Assembly: GCA_015680685.1 (NCBI GenBank)
Contig: MNCI01035799.1
Span: 163,157-227,156, forward strand
DNA length: 64,000 nucleotides
Direction of reading: 5' to 3'
Source: Gnetum montanum
Lineage: Eukaryota; Streptophyta; Gnetopsida; Gnetales; Gnetaceae
The notes under the pieces were generated by a model. It had not been told where the DNA came from, made no database searches, and saw only the letters and a list, made by a program, of their open reading frames with translations. A program made the position numbers and the translations under genes. The stretch's first letter is position 1. Every line of letters starts with the position of its first letter. Shown piece after piece: positions 36,687 through 50,349 of this stretch.

Positions 36687-37820
36687 TGTTGACCTTTTGC
36701 TATGTCAAAACATTAAGAAAAATGGTGAACAAGGTTGTTTGTGTGGTTGTTGTGTTTGCAGCCCAAGAACTTGGATTTGGACAAAAGGAGAGCTCAAGGG
36801 CATCTATAAGAAAGTAAGTAGAAATTTAAAAAGCATGAACAAGGAACAAAGATTTTAGAGTGCAGAGGAAACTTAAGAAAGAAGTCTCCAAGAAATAGAA
36901 GACATCTTGGCCGAAGTGAAGGAAAATTAGTAAAGATGTCTCCTTGATGTCAAAGAAATCTTGGCCAAATGGAAGGTTGCTCAAATGAAGACGTCTCTAA
37001 AAAATAGCAAACTTCTTTCTGGTGAAAAAGACGTCTTCATGAAGACAGCTCTGCAAAGACGTCTTTCCAGTAGAGAAGACATCTCTTCAGAATGAAGGTC
37101 TAATGCAAAAAGGCATCTTAGCCTTGAAGAAGGCATCTCTAGTGATCATTAGATAGTCATTGTATGAATTCTGAGGTGATTTTGGAAACATTTTGGCTAT
37201 AGGAAGACTTCATTCCATTGGGAAATGAAAAAGAATTGTATATTATTAAGTGTCATTGTCAAGCAATCATTGTTATCATAATTCTCTTATTATTGCTTCT
37301 CATTATACTATCTTTTGTCTATTGTAATTGGTTAAACTGAGCTGTACCTCAAAGTATAAGGATCAACAAAGTTAGTTGCATTCATTCCTTGTAATTGTTG
37401 TTCTCTTTTATTGCTCTATGGGATTGATGTGCTTCTTGCAAGAAGGCATCTTGCTTGAGCTTGTTGGGATCCTAGGGGGTTGAGTGTTGTTGTAGTGCCA
37501 CAACACTTCGGAGTGGAGCTCAAGTTGTAAAGGTTATGGGATCTTGGAAATCAAATTCTAAGCTTGTCAAAACCTTGTGGGGGTTGAGTGGATTTGTTGC
37601 GTCAAATCACTCTAGAGCAGAGCTCAGAGGTTGTACAAGGTATGGTACTCTTCAAATCACATTTTAAGAGCAACAAAGTCCAAAGGTGAGCTAGCGAACG
37701 ACCCTTTGAGTGTGGACTACCCAAGTTGGGGAACCATGTTAATTTTTGTGTGTGCTTTGTTTCAAAGAATTTTTAATTTGAAAAAATTATTCATCCCCCT
37801 TCTAAGTTCAACGATCCTCA
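36687..37820 (+). mobile_element. Ty1/copia-type solo LTR, TSD GAAGA
   Basis: Starts TGTTGACC, ends CCTCA; both 5-bp flanks (36682-36686 and 37821-37825) are GAAGA. Same family as the solo LTR at 26574-27738. It carries several AGACGTCT-like palindromes (36880-37130). It sits between the RT and RNase H parts of the copia pol, whose reading resumes on both sides. Confidence 0.93.
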
Positions 37821-38540
37821 GAAGATTCTCAAAAATCTTACATGTTATTTTTTTTTTTTGTAATTTAGTTGTATATCTCTTTTGGAATAGCATAATTTTA
37901 GCCTCTTCTTGATAAATTTCCAATCTCAAATAGTAATGAGCTAGTCTAAGATCTATGATATCAAATTGTAAAGATAAGTGATATTTGAACTTATTTACGA
38001 TTTGTGTCATTGTAGTTACAATAAGTATGTCATCCATATGAAAGGCCAATAACATCTCAATTTGTCCATCTTTCACAAAGACATAAAGATAATTGTATCT
38101 TTCTTGGACTTTATAAAGCCATAATTTATTAAAATTTCATCTTTTAATACCATACTTATGGAGCTTATTTAAAGCTACAAATAGCTTTTTGTAACTCCCA
38201 CACCAATGTGTCATCTTGGATAAAAATTTCTAGTTATTTCATAGATATTTCTTCTTGAAGATCTTCATATAAGAATGCTAAATTAACATCTATTTTATAT
38301 ATGTTCCATTTAAAATTTTTTTGACAAACAAAATAATTTGAAACAATACCATTCTAGCTATTGAAGCAAATGTTTCCTCATAATCAATTCCTTTTACTTC
38401 AGAAAATTAGTTTGCCACTTGTCATGCTTTATATTTATCTAATGTGCCATATTCTTTTAATTTAGTCATGAACATCCATTAATTCTTAATAGGTTAACAA
38501 TCCTTCGTATAATGGATCAAGTTCTAAATGGCTTGTTTTT
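37821..38540 (-). pseudogene. Copia reverse transcriptase, degenerate
   Basis: Minus-strand blocks FSEVKGIDYEETFASIARM (about 38410), then LLAFHMDDILIV and FDIIDLRLAHYYLRLEIYQE (about 38050-37910). The active-site DD is kept (HMDD, usual YVDD). Several stops upstream. Confidence 0.82.
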
Positions 38541-38999
38541 GCATGATTGTAATATTCATTTTCATTATATTTTTATATTGATCCATCATTAAAGTTTGAC
38601 TAATGATTTTTGAAATATCTTTATCTAGTATTATGAAATTAACAATGATGTCATTTTGGTGGATCTCTTGGTACTAACTTATAAGTATTGGTTTGTTAAT
38701 ATCCAAATTGATCCATTCACATATATTTTTAATGATTTGATGTCATTCTTTGAATCTTTGTAAATTGTTTGTAATATTACTAGATGTAGTATCATTCAAA
38801 TTATCATCTTCAATAACGGCTTATCCTTTTCTACCTAATGTTGTTATAGCATAATCTTCATTTACTTATTGATGTTCATTTGGTTGTATATTCTACATTA
38901 ATATAGGAATTGATAGATCAACGTCAACATCAACATTGTTATTTTTATCTTTATAATTGACGTCAAGATGAGATGAATCTTCTTCCATGTTTTCATGCC

Positions 39000-39889
39000 A
39001 CAAATATTTTTCATTAAATGTTACATTAATAAAAATAATTCATTTATTTAACTTTGGACCCCATATACAATACCCTTTTATATGAATACTATATCTAACA
39101 AAATATCCTTCATAACCATCTTAGATTGGGTATGATAATAGAGTCTACTTCCAAAAACAAATAAGTGGCCAAGATTAGGTTCTTTTTTGTTCCATATTTT
39201 ATTTGGACATTCAAAACTTAGATAGAGTGTTAGGATAAGATTTATTATGTGGACTATTGTCCTTACAAATTTACCTCAATAATGATTATTGAGTTTAGAT
39301 TAAGTAAGCATGCATTGCACTATCTGATAAATTGTTCCATTCTTTCATTTAATGATATCATTTTTCTTATGAATATTATGTACTATTTTTTATGAATAAT
39401 TTCTTCATTCATAAGATAGTCTTAAAATTTCTTATTTGTGTATTTTGTACCATTATTAGTATGCAACTATATATAGATAGTTCTGTTTGTCTCATCAGTG
39501 ATTAAGATTAGGCCTTCTTTTGTTTCATATTTTATTTGGACATTCAAATCTTAGGTAAAGAATTAGGTTACAATTTATTATGTAGACTACTATTCTTATG
39601 AAATTACCCCAATAATCATTATCAAGTTTGAATAGATCAAGAATGCATCACATTATCTCACAAATTGTTTCATTCTTTTATTAAATTACACCATTTTTCT
39701 TAGGACTATAAGGTACCATTTCTTGATGAATGATTTCTTCATTTGTAAGATAGTCTTAAAATTTCTTATTTGTGTATATTATACCATTATTAGTATGCAG
39801 CTTCATAATAGTTAGCCCTATCTATCTCTTAACCAATGTCTTGAATTCTTTAAAGGCGTTTAATATTTATGTTTTATAACTTGATAATG
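39000..39889 (-). pseudogene. Copia integrase, middle and C-terminal part
   Basis: From 39889 down, the minus strand gives YTNKKF, MVPYSPKKNGVI and later FVRYSIHIKGYCIWGPKLNK, IIFINVTFNEKYLWHE, which match the copia integrase core end and the conserved link to RT. A roughly 334-bp stretch is duplicated in tandem. Confidence 0.78.
39171..39809 (-). repeat. Tandem duplication (about 334 bp) in copia integrase
   Basis: Copies at about 39171-39475 and 39504-39809 share AAGATTAGG, CATATTTTATTTGGACATTC and CTTAAAATTTCTTATTTGTG, in both cases at an offset of 333-334 bp. They differ at many sites, so the duplication is old. Confidence 0.8.
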
Positions 39890-42490
39890 TGTAGCATCCC
39901 ACCCTATTGTGCCTGGCTAAGGTAGAGTGATGCTTAGGATCACTAGTAATAACACAATGGAAGCATGAAAAATTGGACGATAATAATGCATAAACCATTC
40001 TATATATATAATGAAAGGTCAAACTACATAAAAATCCATGCCAAACCAAGGACTAAGCATATATTTCATTTTATAAAACTAAGTGTCTTTACATAAACCA
40101 AAAATCTATACTACTCTCATAGGATAAATAAATATAAATATCATCATCATATACATAAGAGTATAGTGAGGGTCCTACAAATATAAATAGTCCACAATAC
40201 TATGCAAGGAAATATACATTAACCAATCCTTGAGGATTTTCCTCTCCTCTCCTCTCTCTTAGTGCTTGCTTGCATTCTTGTAGCTTTCACTTGTAACTAA
40301 ATAAAGTTAGTATAAAATTGAGTGGGAAGCCTTTACACTTCCCCTACTAGATGATCAACATGTGCTGCACTAGAGGAGAGGAATGGGGTATAAGGCAACC
40401 TACATCAACTATCAATCTTGTGCATGCTCTAAGCAATACATGTACATATGATATCATGCATAACATTGACATAATAAATACTAAAGTAAATAGATGGCTA
40501 TCAAATATTCATAAACATAATCATTGTTAGACATAAATAATTATATAACCATTACACCACCTCATATACATCCTCGCTATCATGCCCATGCCATCATATT
40601 CACTCCATATCAACAAATAACACATCTTCCACATAATCATAGGCTACTTATATATATTATTCATACTATAACTCATAAACCAATGCCATCATATACGCCT
40701 TCCCCATGTGTTCGTTAGCATATCCACACTTAGTGTAGCATGTGCAATGTTGCCATGAGTACTCATAAATAGCCATTGCTTGTAGGTCTTTTATTAGTTT
40801 TTTATTTACCTAGTTGGTGCCAAGGTCAATCAACCTATGACTTATAACCACTAGCCTTTTGGAGGATTGGCTATAGGGATAAACACACTTATGCCATGTA
40901 CTTGTCATAGAGACGAACATACCTATGCTCTTCCACTCTCAAGATGAGGCCTGAGATGGGTGCCTCACTGATGCATCATAGTTGGGGTCAATTCATAACT
41001 ACCTTCAGGGTGCCTCATCATCAATTGGTCTACACCCTTATGTTAGCATCACTTGCCAACAATCACTACAAGCGTCGTTGCAAAGACATGTACAAGTCCA
41101 AGTTAACTTAAGCCAACACATGCTGCAAGCATAACACATCCAAAACAATAACAATATGACCATATATATCTAGACTTAATAATCACATTTATTCTATGAA
41201 AACAATACCACAACTTGACCAAAAAAATTGCGCTACAATCATAATTCATAAACTATATATAATTCCATAAAAATGACCACTATTGTAATTACTAAGTACA
41301 ATATATATCCAAAAGAGAAAACCAATTTCATAAAAGCTCTCGCATAATAATAGATCCATAAAATATAATATTTTGATCATGCTAGTCTCATCAATATCAC
41401 ATCTAACATTTCGCAAGTCCACATCATGTCATACATCACATATTTATTAATAAATAACTCATAACCAAAATCATAAAATTTTGAAAAATTTGCAAAATAA
41501 TATATCTAAACTCAATCTTTTAACTATCCACCCCACATGCGTACATTGCATAATCATATACACTAATCTGACAAAAAAGTATAGGAAAAAGATAAAGATA
41601 ACCCACTAATTAAAATTGTTATGGCAAAAAGTCTGAAGCAAGTTTAAAATCCTCAAAAATCTAGAAAAACTCTATTGTTCTTGAAACAAGTTCTGCACCC
41701 ATGTAGATACGACTGCAAAAATTCCAATTCCAGGTTCAGAGTAAAGAAAAATCCATCCATGAAGCTCAAAATTCAAAAACAAATGTGGAAATAGAAGAAA
41801 GAAGAAAAGAAAACTGATGGAGAACAACCTCAAGATTTGTTTCTATATCACAAAATAGAATAAAGAAAAACAAAACCCAATGCCATGATAAATGGTGGGT
41901 AGAGGCGATGGGTTTTAAAAAATCAAATAAATAAAAAGTATGTTTAAAGCATATGCTTTTTTAAAAAATAGCATAAAAGTAATCTTTCTTTGTTATGCAC
42001 ATCTCATGTCGTGTGCAAAATCTAATTTTTTTTACTTTTTACTTTTATTATAAAAAAAAACTAATTTTTTGATAATATTTTTTATCCCTTCACAACTAAT
42101 ACTCTACAATTCAAAGTGCATAACAAACACATATCAAATAGGTGCTCTTGTATCCCAATCCAAAACATAGAAATTATACATAACATAAACATAGACATAG
42201 AAATTATACATAAAGCATAAATACATATCAAATAGGTGCTCTTGTATCCCAATCCAACATCCTTGCTAGCCACATCACCTATCTATACATCACATGAGAC
42301 TAGTGTATATAATCATGTTAGTTAAGCATGTAAAGATATTATAATCATAACATGAAAATGAAAGCCTCATAACATATAAAGTGCAATCATACTAAACCAA
42401 GTCGTCCCCAATAATCCATTGAGACTGCACATGTAATGTATAAATCATAATCATATGGCCATACCTAATGTATTTGGAAGGGATGTAACA
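39890..42490. mobile_element. 2.6-kb solo LTR, TSD TAATG
   Basis: Begins TGTAGCATCCC and ends GGGATGTAACA, 11-bp near-perfect inverted ends of the TG...CA type. Flanks at 39885-39889 and 42491-42495 are both TAATG. The copia integrase reading runs on across the empty site. No internal coding region is visible, so it is a solo LTR or non-autonomous unit. The length and the TGTARCATCCC start suggest a Tekay/Del-type chromovirus LTR, which is inference. A 35-bp direct repeat lies inside (about 42130-42260). Orientation not determined. Confidence 0.85.
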
Positions 42491-42986
42491 TAATGCATAC
42501 ACAAACTTTCCTTGTGAAGTTAATATATGTTATGAAATACTTGGCTTTTCCTAACGCTGACACATTTACATAAGATTCTATACCAGAATGTATGATCTCT
42601 AATTTGGATTTAGTAACTGTCATTCATGTCAAAATTTTAGTCTTGTTTTTTTTTACCCAATGCACATGACTTGTAGAACATTTATGAATTTAAACTTAAC
42701 TATGGCATTCCATTAGATAATAGTAGAATTTTCTACATATAACCTTTATTCATATGTCCTAATTTGACATTCATAATTTGTCCTCTTGAGGCTTATAGGT
42801 AGTAGCATAAATTACTTCTCATACTGGATGTAGGTTAAACATCCCTATTAAATTTCTTGATTTTAGCTAACTTCTTTTGGTGTTTCTTCTTTAGGATTGT
42901 ACATTTGACCTTTTTATCTTGATCTTCTTAAAAATTTAGTTTTGTGTCATCTTTTATCAATTCTACAATTGATAGAAGATTGTGGT
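42491..42986 (-). pseudogene. Copia pre-integrase and integrase N-terminus
   Basis: The minus strand encodes KLGHMNKGYM, SNGMP, KSCALGKKK and YFITYINFTRKVCV in changing frames, matching the copia sequence from the gag-pre-integrase HHCC finger to the first integrase strand. It is continuous with 39889 once the 2.6-kb LTR is removed. Confidence 0.72.
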
Positions 42987-43831
42987 TGATGAGTGGAATA
43001 GTAACCCTATGCCTAACTATACAAATCACAAGTGTTCATCCACAATTTGGTTGAATTTCATAGACTTAGGACTAGTTAGATGCCTTAGATAACTAAGTGC
43101 TAAGATATTGATCATAATCTTCCCAATAATACTTGTATCACTTAGGTTATATGGTTAAGTGTGATTAGGCATATGATTATATTTTTTATTATTCAAATAT
43201 TAAAATGTTAACCTAACTATTCTAAATGCCAAAAGTGATTCTAATCTAGCCTAAGCATAGAGTATCTATTCCTAACTTTTTGTACACATCTTAAACATGT
43301 GTTAATGCTATTGGATTACCAAGTGTTTGGCTACTGAGCATACCAAGTGATTCACTATTGGGATCACTAAGCACTAATACGTTTATGTTTAAAATTGATT
43401 GTTATGAAAATTAACTAAAGTGAAGTGGAATAGAATATTTAACTAATTGCATGAAAATTAAAGAAACATTTAAGATAAATTATAAGAAATGAAATTAAAC
43501 TATTAGCTAAGTACTGCAATGGATGAAATAAATCTTGATTTTATTATCATCATGCTAATTCATCCAGGTACAAATGAAACTTAAAAAAATCTACTCAATC
43601 CACATTGCAGGTATTTAAAGAGAAAAATATTCTAACTTTCATGGAAGAAAACAATAATAGTTTGCCTATAGAATGATAAAAAGGTTTTATAACTATGATG
43701 GATGTACATATTTATATAGGTAATTATGAAGACTGATGCATTAACACTAGGAGGATTACATTGACATTGCTGCATCAATGTAGTTAACTAATTTGCTGCA
43801 TCAATGTAGTTAACTAATTTTCTTTGCATCA
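42987..43831 (-). repeat. E5 3' LTR, divergent
   Basis: Starts on plus with TGATGAGTGG and aligns with the E1 and solo LTRs in that half. On minus the U3 lacks GATATC palindromes and instead has a duplicated 26-bp unit containing TTAGTTAACTACATTGATGC (about 43828-43777), GTTAATGCATCA and a TATATAAATA box (43720-43711). The right end is set at TGATGC (43831) by similarity and is less sure. Confidence 0.65.
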
Positions 43832-43869
43832 TACCACCATGATTAACTATAAACTTATTCTCAAGTTAA

Positions 43870-45213
43870 CAAAAATTTAGGATTAAGTGAATGACAAAAT
43901 TAGGGAAGTGCGAGACTAATTGATTAAGACTTAAGTGTCATATTATAGATAAAATTATTTAAGTTCTTATAATTTGACTTTGATAAACACATACATATTA
44001 TAAAAATGAACTTAGTCAACATGTATAAAAGTTCTCTAAGGTAGATGCTTTAAGTTGTTCCAAGAGGTGTTGGCTCCTATGGTTTCTTTTCGTTCCTTAG
44101 CTATTACTACCTTGCTATTGCTATGCATTAGGTAGTACCTTCATCTTGTCTTTCTTGCGCATGGGATTATTGATCATCTAGTTTGCATTGCCTAGAGTTT
44201 CTAGTGTTGGCATAACCTAAGGACAAGGTAAAGTAGAAATTCTCTTACTATGTTTTTAGATCTTGGTGGTTAGCCATTCTCTTGGTTAGGTTCTTTAAAA
44301 CTATTTGCTGATCTTCAAATTTGGCTTTAAGAACCTTAAGGTCTACTTTGACTATGTCCAACTTTTGTTTCATCTCCTTGTGGAGCTTGAACTTGCTCTT
44401 GTATAAGAGGTATGAGATGGCTACCTATTTTTTAATTTTGACCATGGTCTCATAACAGTGAACATTATCAGATTTACATATTGGAGTTTGATAAGCTTTA
44501 TGTATTTATTCATTTCTTTAATTTGCAACTCTTTCATGCATATCTCTATCTTATTGTAAGCATTGAGTTCATTAAAGATGGAGTGCGATGCATCATCCCA
44601 TTGCTGGAGTTGCTAGAGGGCATCATTCATTTTTTTCTTGACTAGTTAGATCTTCTTCTAGTTTACTTCCTCAAGAATACCAACAGTGTCCTTGTAGTGG
44701 TTTTTAACTTTTTTGTATTTTAGGATCTTGTTCATTCAACCAGTGATCTCGATTGCCAACCATTGCCTAATTATGCACATCTTTTCTATTAAGAAATTTT
44801 TATTTTTCATAGTGAATTACGTAACCTCCTAATTCACCTTGATCAACTACTACTTAAGATATTCTTTAAGTTATCTGTTTTATTTTTTTACCATAAGTAG
44901 CCTCTTATTCTTCTTGGTTAGTTCTTTATTTTTCTTGCGCATCTAGATAAGGTGATTATTCATAGCATTTAGCATGACATCTAACAATGACACCTGTCAA
45001 GAAATCCTTTCTTTATCATCTTTGGCCTTCTTTAGTTTTTTTTTGAAGCTCTTAAGGCTTCATTTCTTGCTAACTCCAACTAAGAAATTTCAAGATTAGA
45101 TAAGTAGGCTCTTTGCTATGCAACTTCTGTTACCACTTTTTGATTGCATTTCCATGACTAGAAGCTTGCCTATTGTCTTTAAAAGCTTAGAATGGGTTGT
45201 TGAAATATCTTTC
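43870..45213 (-). pseudogene. E5 ORF2, C-terminal coiled-coil half
   Basis: The minus strand gives charged, heptad-like stretches such as LELARNEALRASKK and MRKKNKELTKKNKRLL with many stops, matching in character the coiled coil of ORF2 in E2 (residues 585-668). It continues from 54753 when E2 is removed. Confidence 0.6.
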
Positions 45214-46096
45214 TGATGAGTCATGATTTGGTTAGCTCCGATATCGGATATCCAATATTAAAGCTTCAATACTAGATACTCGATTTCAGAGCCCAAGAAG
45301 TAATGTCAGATATTCGATATTGTCTCTTCTGTGCTAGCCTATAAATGCAACACATGAGTGCATAGTTGGGACATAGTTTTAGTTTTAGTTTTCAGTTAGA
45401 TTCTTTGTAGATTGTTGATTTTTAGTCTTGTTATTTTCTAGTGCATGTCCACAATGTGATGTTTGTAATTGTATGACATCCTTATTAAAGTGTGACATAC
45501 TTGGACATGTTACATGATGGAAATAAAGATTGAGATTACTTCCATCATTGTAGCATCCACTTAGATTATTATTACTTTTAATTGTTTAATTGTTTTTCCT
45601 TTTCCTTAATTAATGTTTCCATTTATTAGTCTTTATGATTCCTGTCATTGAGCGAAATGAGTACAACTAATTGTAAGTGCTTAAGTGTAAATACTAGTAA
45701 CTTAGTAGTGTATTATTTGGTGAGCCTAGTGACATATTCTTGGTAATTCCAATGGTAGTCTCATGAAGTCCAAGACATGTGCAAACGATTAAGAATGGAT
45801 ACTCATCACACGTAGGCTAGTTGAGGCTTTACCTTCCATCCTGACTTAGCTTAATTAATTAATCTTTTTAATGTCATTAGGAGAAACTTTGGCTTAGAAA
45901 ACACTATCATATGCCTCACTTTGGACTAAAACATACATGACAAAGCTACCACTAGTCCAAGTGGGAAGATAGAGAACTACGATTAGAGCATAGCAATTTA
46001 GATACACAACTAGTTTGATCCATGGAATTTGATCGAATCATGTGTGAATGCTTGTGATTCATATGGTTGGACGTAGGGGTACCTCACCACTCATTA
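45214..46096 (+). repeat. E2 5' LTR
   Basis: Starts TGATGAGT, ends ACTCATTA. U3 has several GATATC/GATATT motifs (45240-45321); the last, at 45316, is 24 bp before TATAAATG (45340). An AATAAAGA block, a likely polyadenylation signal, is at about 45520. Confidence 0.92.
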
Positions 46097-46118
46097 TTGG
46101 CATTGTTGTCAGGGATGG
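46097..46118 (+). other. E2 primer-binding site, decayed tRNA-Asp type
   Basis: TTGGCATTGTTGTCAGGGATGG directly after the LTR shows transition-type changes from the tRNA-Asp complement. Confidence 0.7.
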
Positions 46119-46204
46119 TGTTGGTTATCGAGATTAGTTATGTCATATATGATCACTATAAGTGCATTAATGATATATTTTTAGAAAATATTAAATCACA
46201 CACA

Positions 46205-48723
46205 CCATAAATTGACAAAAATTTCTCTTTCACAAAGAATTGATAATGCACTATATAGTGAAAGCATTCATTGGAGAACTAATGAGATATATGTTGAAGA
46301 AAGTTGGAGAAACCAACCTTATGCAAGGATTTCATATGTTCATGATTGCCTTGACAACACTCAAGGACCACATTCACCTAAGACAGATAACCCTAGAGGA
46401 GATGAAGTAAGTCCTTGACTAAGGAAGGTCTCAAGGCCTAGGACCTTCTCAAAATCTAAAAATGATAAATCAAGGGACCGTAGGGAACACCATAGAATCC
46501 ATGGCAATGCTTCTAGTTCCTCATCTTTTTCTTCCCCTTCAATGTCTAGTTCTAACGAAGATGAACATAGGTATGCAGATAAAGCTCCACTACAGGGTTA
46601 TAATAAAGTAAAAATTGAACCTACAAGACCACTTATAATCATTAGCATGAACATAGGAAAAATTGTTACAATCAACCAAATAGAAATTTTCATCACAACA
46701 TGATCAATAACGATGAACGCTGGTTGGCCACTAAGAGCTTGATGCAGATTACAGAGGCAATTAAGATATCCCATAGGCATTGCAAAGAGAGTTACATATC
46801 TAGGCTTGATATGAATAATATTTTTAAATTTGCAGGAGGCTATGATTTAGATCGACAATATCATTTACAAGCCTTCCATGATGCTTTTGCTTTCTACAAC
46901 ATTGAAAGTGGATGGCAAAAGCTTAAGCTTTTTTGTAGGATACTAATTGATAGAGCTAAAGTGTGGTATAGATCATTGAAAACAAATTCAATTTGATGAT
47001 GGTCCACAATGTTAGAACTCTTCAACGAGAAATACCAAACCTATGCAAGGGTGTCCAACCCAAGGAGATAGATCCAAAACTGGAGACAAAAACAACATGA
47101 ACCCTTGGACATGGCATTAGATAGATATTATTCTCTACTGAATGGATGCCTAGGCCATGGTTTCTCTAAGGAAAGGTAACTTTTCCAAATCATAGATGGG
47201 CTTCATAATGAAACAAGGGAGATCCTTAGAATGTATGCCCTAGGTCAATTATATGAGCTATGAACTCATTAGATCCAAGAGCTAATCGAGTGCATGATCA
47301 AAGAAGAAGGAGAGATATGTGAATGGGAGAATGTCAAGAAATATCACTAGGACCCAACTCCTTAAAAGAAGCAGGTCCATATCTATGGTAAGGAGAAAGA
47401 AACTGCTCTTGATAAGGTGATTTCGCATTGACTCTTGCCGATACAAAAGTCTATCAATGAACTTGAAGCAAAGTTTAATAGGGTATTAGAATGGGTATAC
47501 AAAAAAGTTACAAATTTGGTAGAAATTGTAGAGGAGAAGGTTATGTAAAACAAACTAGGTGTCACAATAAACAAAGGAGGTAGAACCGTGAAACAACTAG
47601 GAACATGTTTTGGAAAACAAGAAAAATGGTTGAAGAAAGTGAGGGTATAGGCTCAACTATAGATGAAGATAATGGATGTGACATCTGCATATATGACCAT
47701 CCGAAGAGCCATTACCTGGTCTTATTACATCTACATGAGTATTGGATAGGTGCATTAAATCTAAAATTTGTACAGAAGCACATGCTTAGGAGATTTCCTC
47801 TTCCACAAGGTAATTATAGACAATCCCACAACTAATCATACTATCCAATGGGGACTTATTACCAACCTTAACACTATCATAAACCATAGTGGGAAAACCT
47901 AGAGTCTTGGAGGAGGTCGGCACCAAACTAGCCATATCCTTCTTATCTGTTGAAACCCCATAGATATTATGTTCAACACCATGTTTCTCCAACTAGTTCT
48001 ATGTCCTCCACTTCAAATCACTACTATCACTCTCTCGAGTACCATCAACCCATGATATTCATTGAGGAATCACCACCTCACACCTCTTACCATCCATCCT
48101 ACCCTCAATATTCTCATACTCTACCTCACCACATACCACCATCAATGACATAGAAAGGTTTGGCACAACACTATCAAAAAACGAATGCCACTTGTGGTAT
48201 GAATGTAGATAGAAATGCTAATATCGGTAGGTCACCACTACAAACTTGAAAATGTCATTTCTTTAGGATAGGCCATAGGTGGAAGCAAAACACTCATGGA
48301 CTGACCACATCATCCAAACCAACCCAATGCCAATCTAGTGCAACGCCTCCCTTTTCACCACCACCATCCTCTAATCTTACAAAAGGTCCACCATCCATTG
48401 TTACTTCAATACCAAACCCAAGCAATGAATCTAACAGTGTGGAGAGATAAATGAATCCATGTATACCATATCATGATCAAGGGTGCAATCATGGGCTAGA
48501 CATTTGCAATGTTAACACACCTTTTACCCTGATCCACCAAACATTTAATAACCAAGTGTGTGAACAACAACCTATCTCTGCAGCTATCACTAAACCAAGA
48601 GACACATAGTGGCTCGAACATGAAAGGTTAACAATGTTTTATCCATGCATAGAGACTACCTATCCACTTATTAATTTTTGCAATGACCAACTATTTAGTC
48701 TTTGGGGAAACCCCCCATTCTAA
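46205..48723 (+). pseudogene. gag: E2 gag, degenerate
   Basis: Homologous to gag of E1 and E4: SIHWRTNEIYVEESW near the start, LATKSLMQITEAIKISHRHC, FAGGYDLDRQYHLQAFHDA, WQKLKLFCRILIDRAKVWYR (46700-46985) and the zinc-knuckle-like CDICIYDHPKSH (47677). The start ATG is lost. The tail is Pro/His/Ser-rich and ends at 48721 with FSLWGNPPF, as in E4. Frameshifts and stops are present, unlike ORF2 in the same element. Confidence 0.8.
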
Positions 48724-50100
48724 CCTCTAGAATTAGTAAGTATTTTTCATCTTTTTGTTTTACAATTTTTTGTCATTTTCTTATTTCTTGATACAATTTT
48801 TCCTATCTCTTTTATGTTTTTCCACATTTTTTTTCATTTTTTTTGTTAGTAGTCCCACTTGTAAATAAAATGATCATGTAGCGCATTGACGTGAGGTTTT
48901 CTCTATGTTGTTAAGTCATAAGGGACTAATTATTCAGATAGTGAGACCATGTCACCCATCTAATCATTTCATTAATAAGAGGTTCTCACCCTGGTCATAA
49001 TGATATTCTTTTTCATTATCCAAAAGTCGAAATAAATTCATAATCATTGTGCTTAGAATAAAAAGTGAAGAACCAAGGGGAAATGTGAAAGGTGTGACAT
49101 CAAGGGGATTTGTGGATTTTCTTTGGCCACTTCTGTATGTTCTATTGTGTTGCTAAGGTTGTAATGATATCCTTGTAGATCTAACAAAGAATGGGAGTAA
49201 GAGTAAAATAACAAGGCATTGAATAAATTTTTGGGGGTCTCACTAAAAAGACATGTACCCATGCCTGAAGGTTGGTAGCTTCTTGGACTTCCAAAAAAGA
49301 AAAGAAAAAAGAAAAGCCAAGTGATGCTACTCGCAACTATAAACTCCTCCCTTGGATAAAACACTAAGTGATGCTACTCCTTATAACTATGGTAGTCCTA
49401 TGATTGTTAGTTGAAGTGATGAAATGATGCGATGTCACTGAAATGTGGCTTGGACTTGGTTTAAATCTTGGAAAGAAGGGCTAATGGTTATTTAACCATT
49501 AATAACACACCAGGATTCATTATGCATTTAGTAAGAAACCTCATGTTCCAATTTTTGCAATCCTTTTTATAGTTCATCTCATCTCATTGTTTGTACGATC
49601 CTAACTTGTGGTTTTGTGTAACATAGGGTTATTTCCTTAACTCGGTGGTTTTAACATGTGTGTTTTGTTTCACATGCATGCATTTGATTCAACCCCTTCA
49701 GTGCCTACAAACATTTTTTGGTGTGGTTACACAAGGGCATTAAGGGCTGGAGCTTACTTTGGGGAGGACCCACTTGTGTAACTATTGTAACTTGTACTTG
49801 TTTGACACAACCACATCATTCCTTACCTTCCAAGAGCCTCATTGATAAATTTCATGCTTTACCTTATCATGTAATTAGTCCGTTCCACACCATCAATTTG
49901 ACACCCCTTTTCTTGCATCTCATGAAGCTTTTAATGTTGACAACTCCATCTTATACCACTTCCAGTACCTCCAAATGATTTCCTACTTACCCTAGAACTA
50001 TGGACCTAACTTGAAACCTTCCAACCAATATTAGAGCTTCATTTTCCATACTTAGTACCCTCATTCAATGCAATTTCATGGACCCAAATATTGGCTACTC
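48724..50100 (+). other. E2 non-coding spacer
   Basis: T-rich at first (48738-48850), then non-coding. GGGGAGGACCCACTT near 49763 is shared with E4 (63225). No coding potential seen. Confidence 0.6.
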
Positions 50101-50159
50101 GATATTGGGTAGACCTCCATGTCGGATGCTCGATATCAGGTCAAATAAACTTATAAATA
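50101..50159 (+). promoter_or_regulatory. E2 internal promoter-like module
   Basis: GATATT at 50101, GATATC at 50132, then TATAAATA at 50152, 20 bp after the last palindrome. This copies the design of the LTR U3 but lies about 0.9 kb upstream of ORF2. The same module, better preserved, is at 63563-63649 in E4. Confidence 0.55.
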
Positions 50160-50349
50160 TGACCCCTATGGTGCCAAACAATCCATTCTCTACATTTGCA
50201 ACTAGGGTAGTTTTTCAAATTTTCTTTCACAACTCAAAGCTCTATGCAACCAACTTTCACTTGCAATATCTCACTTAATACCACTTTGATTCTTGTACCA
50301 TTTTGACCTATTTGAACCTAGAGTGTTCAACTTAGTTGTGGTGGGCGGG

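Larger units (their letters stand above)
35249..42986 (-). mobile_element. Decayed Ty1/copia element split by later insertions
   Basis: Minus-strand copia pol in the order integrase, RT, RNase H: pre-integrase and integrase start at about 42960-42491, interrupted by a 2.6-kb LTR, then integrase 39889-39000, RT about 38540-37821, interrupted by a solo LTR, and RNase H about 36686-36000. The 3' LTR begins TGTTAGATG (35809-35801), directly preceded by the polypurine tract TTAAGGAGGAG (35820-35810). The left LTR end is uncertain. The gag half is missing because E5 begins at 42987; it may lie beyond E5, outside the window. Dense stops show it is old. Confidence 0.8.
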
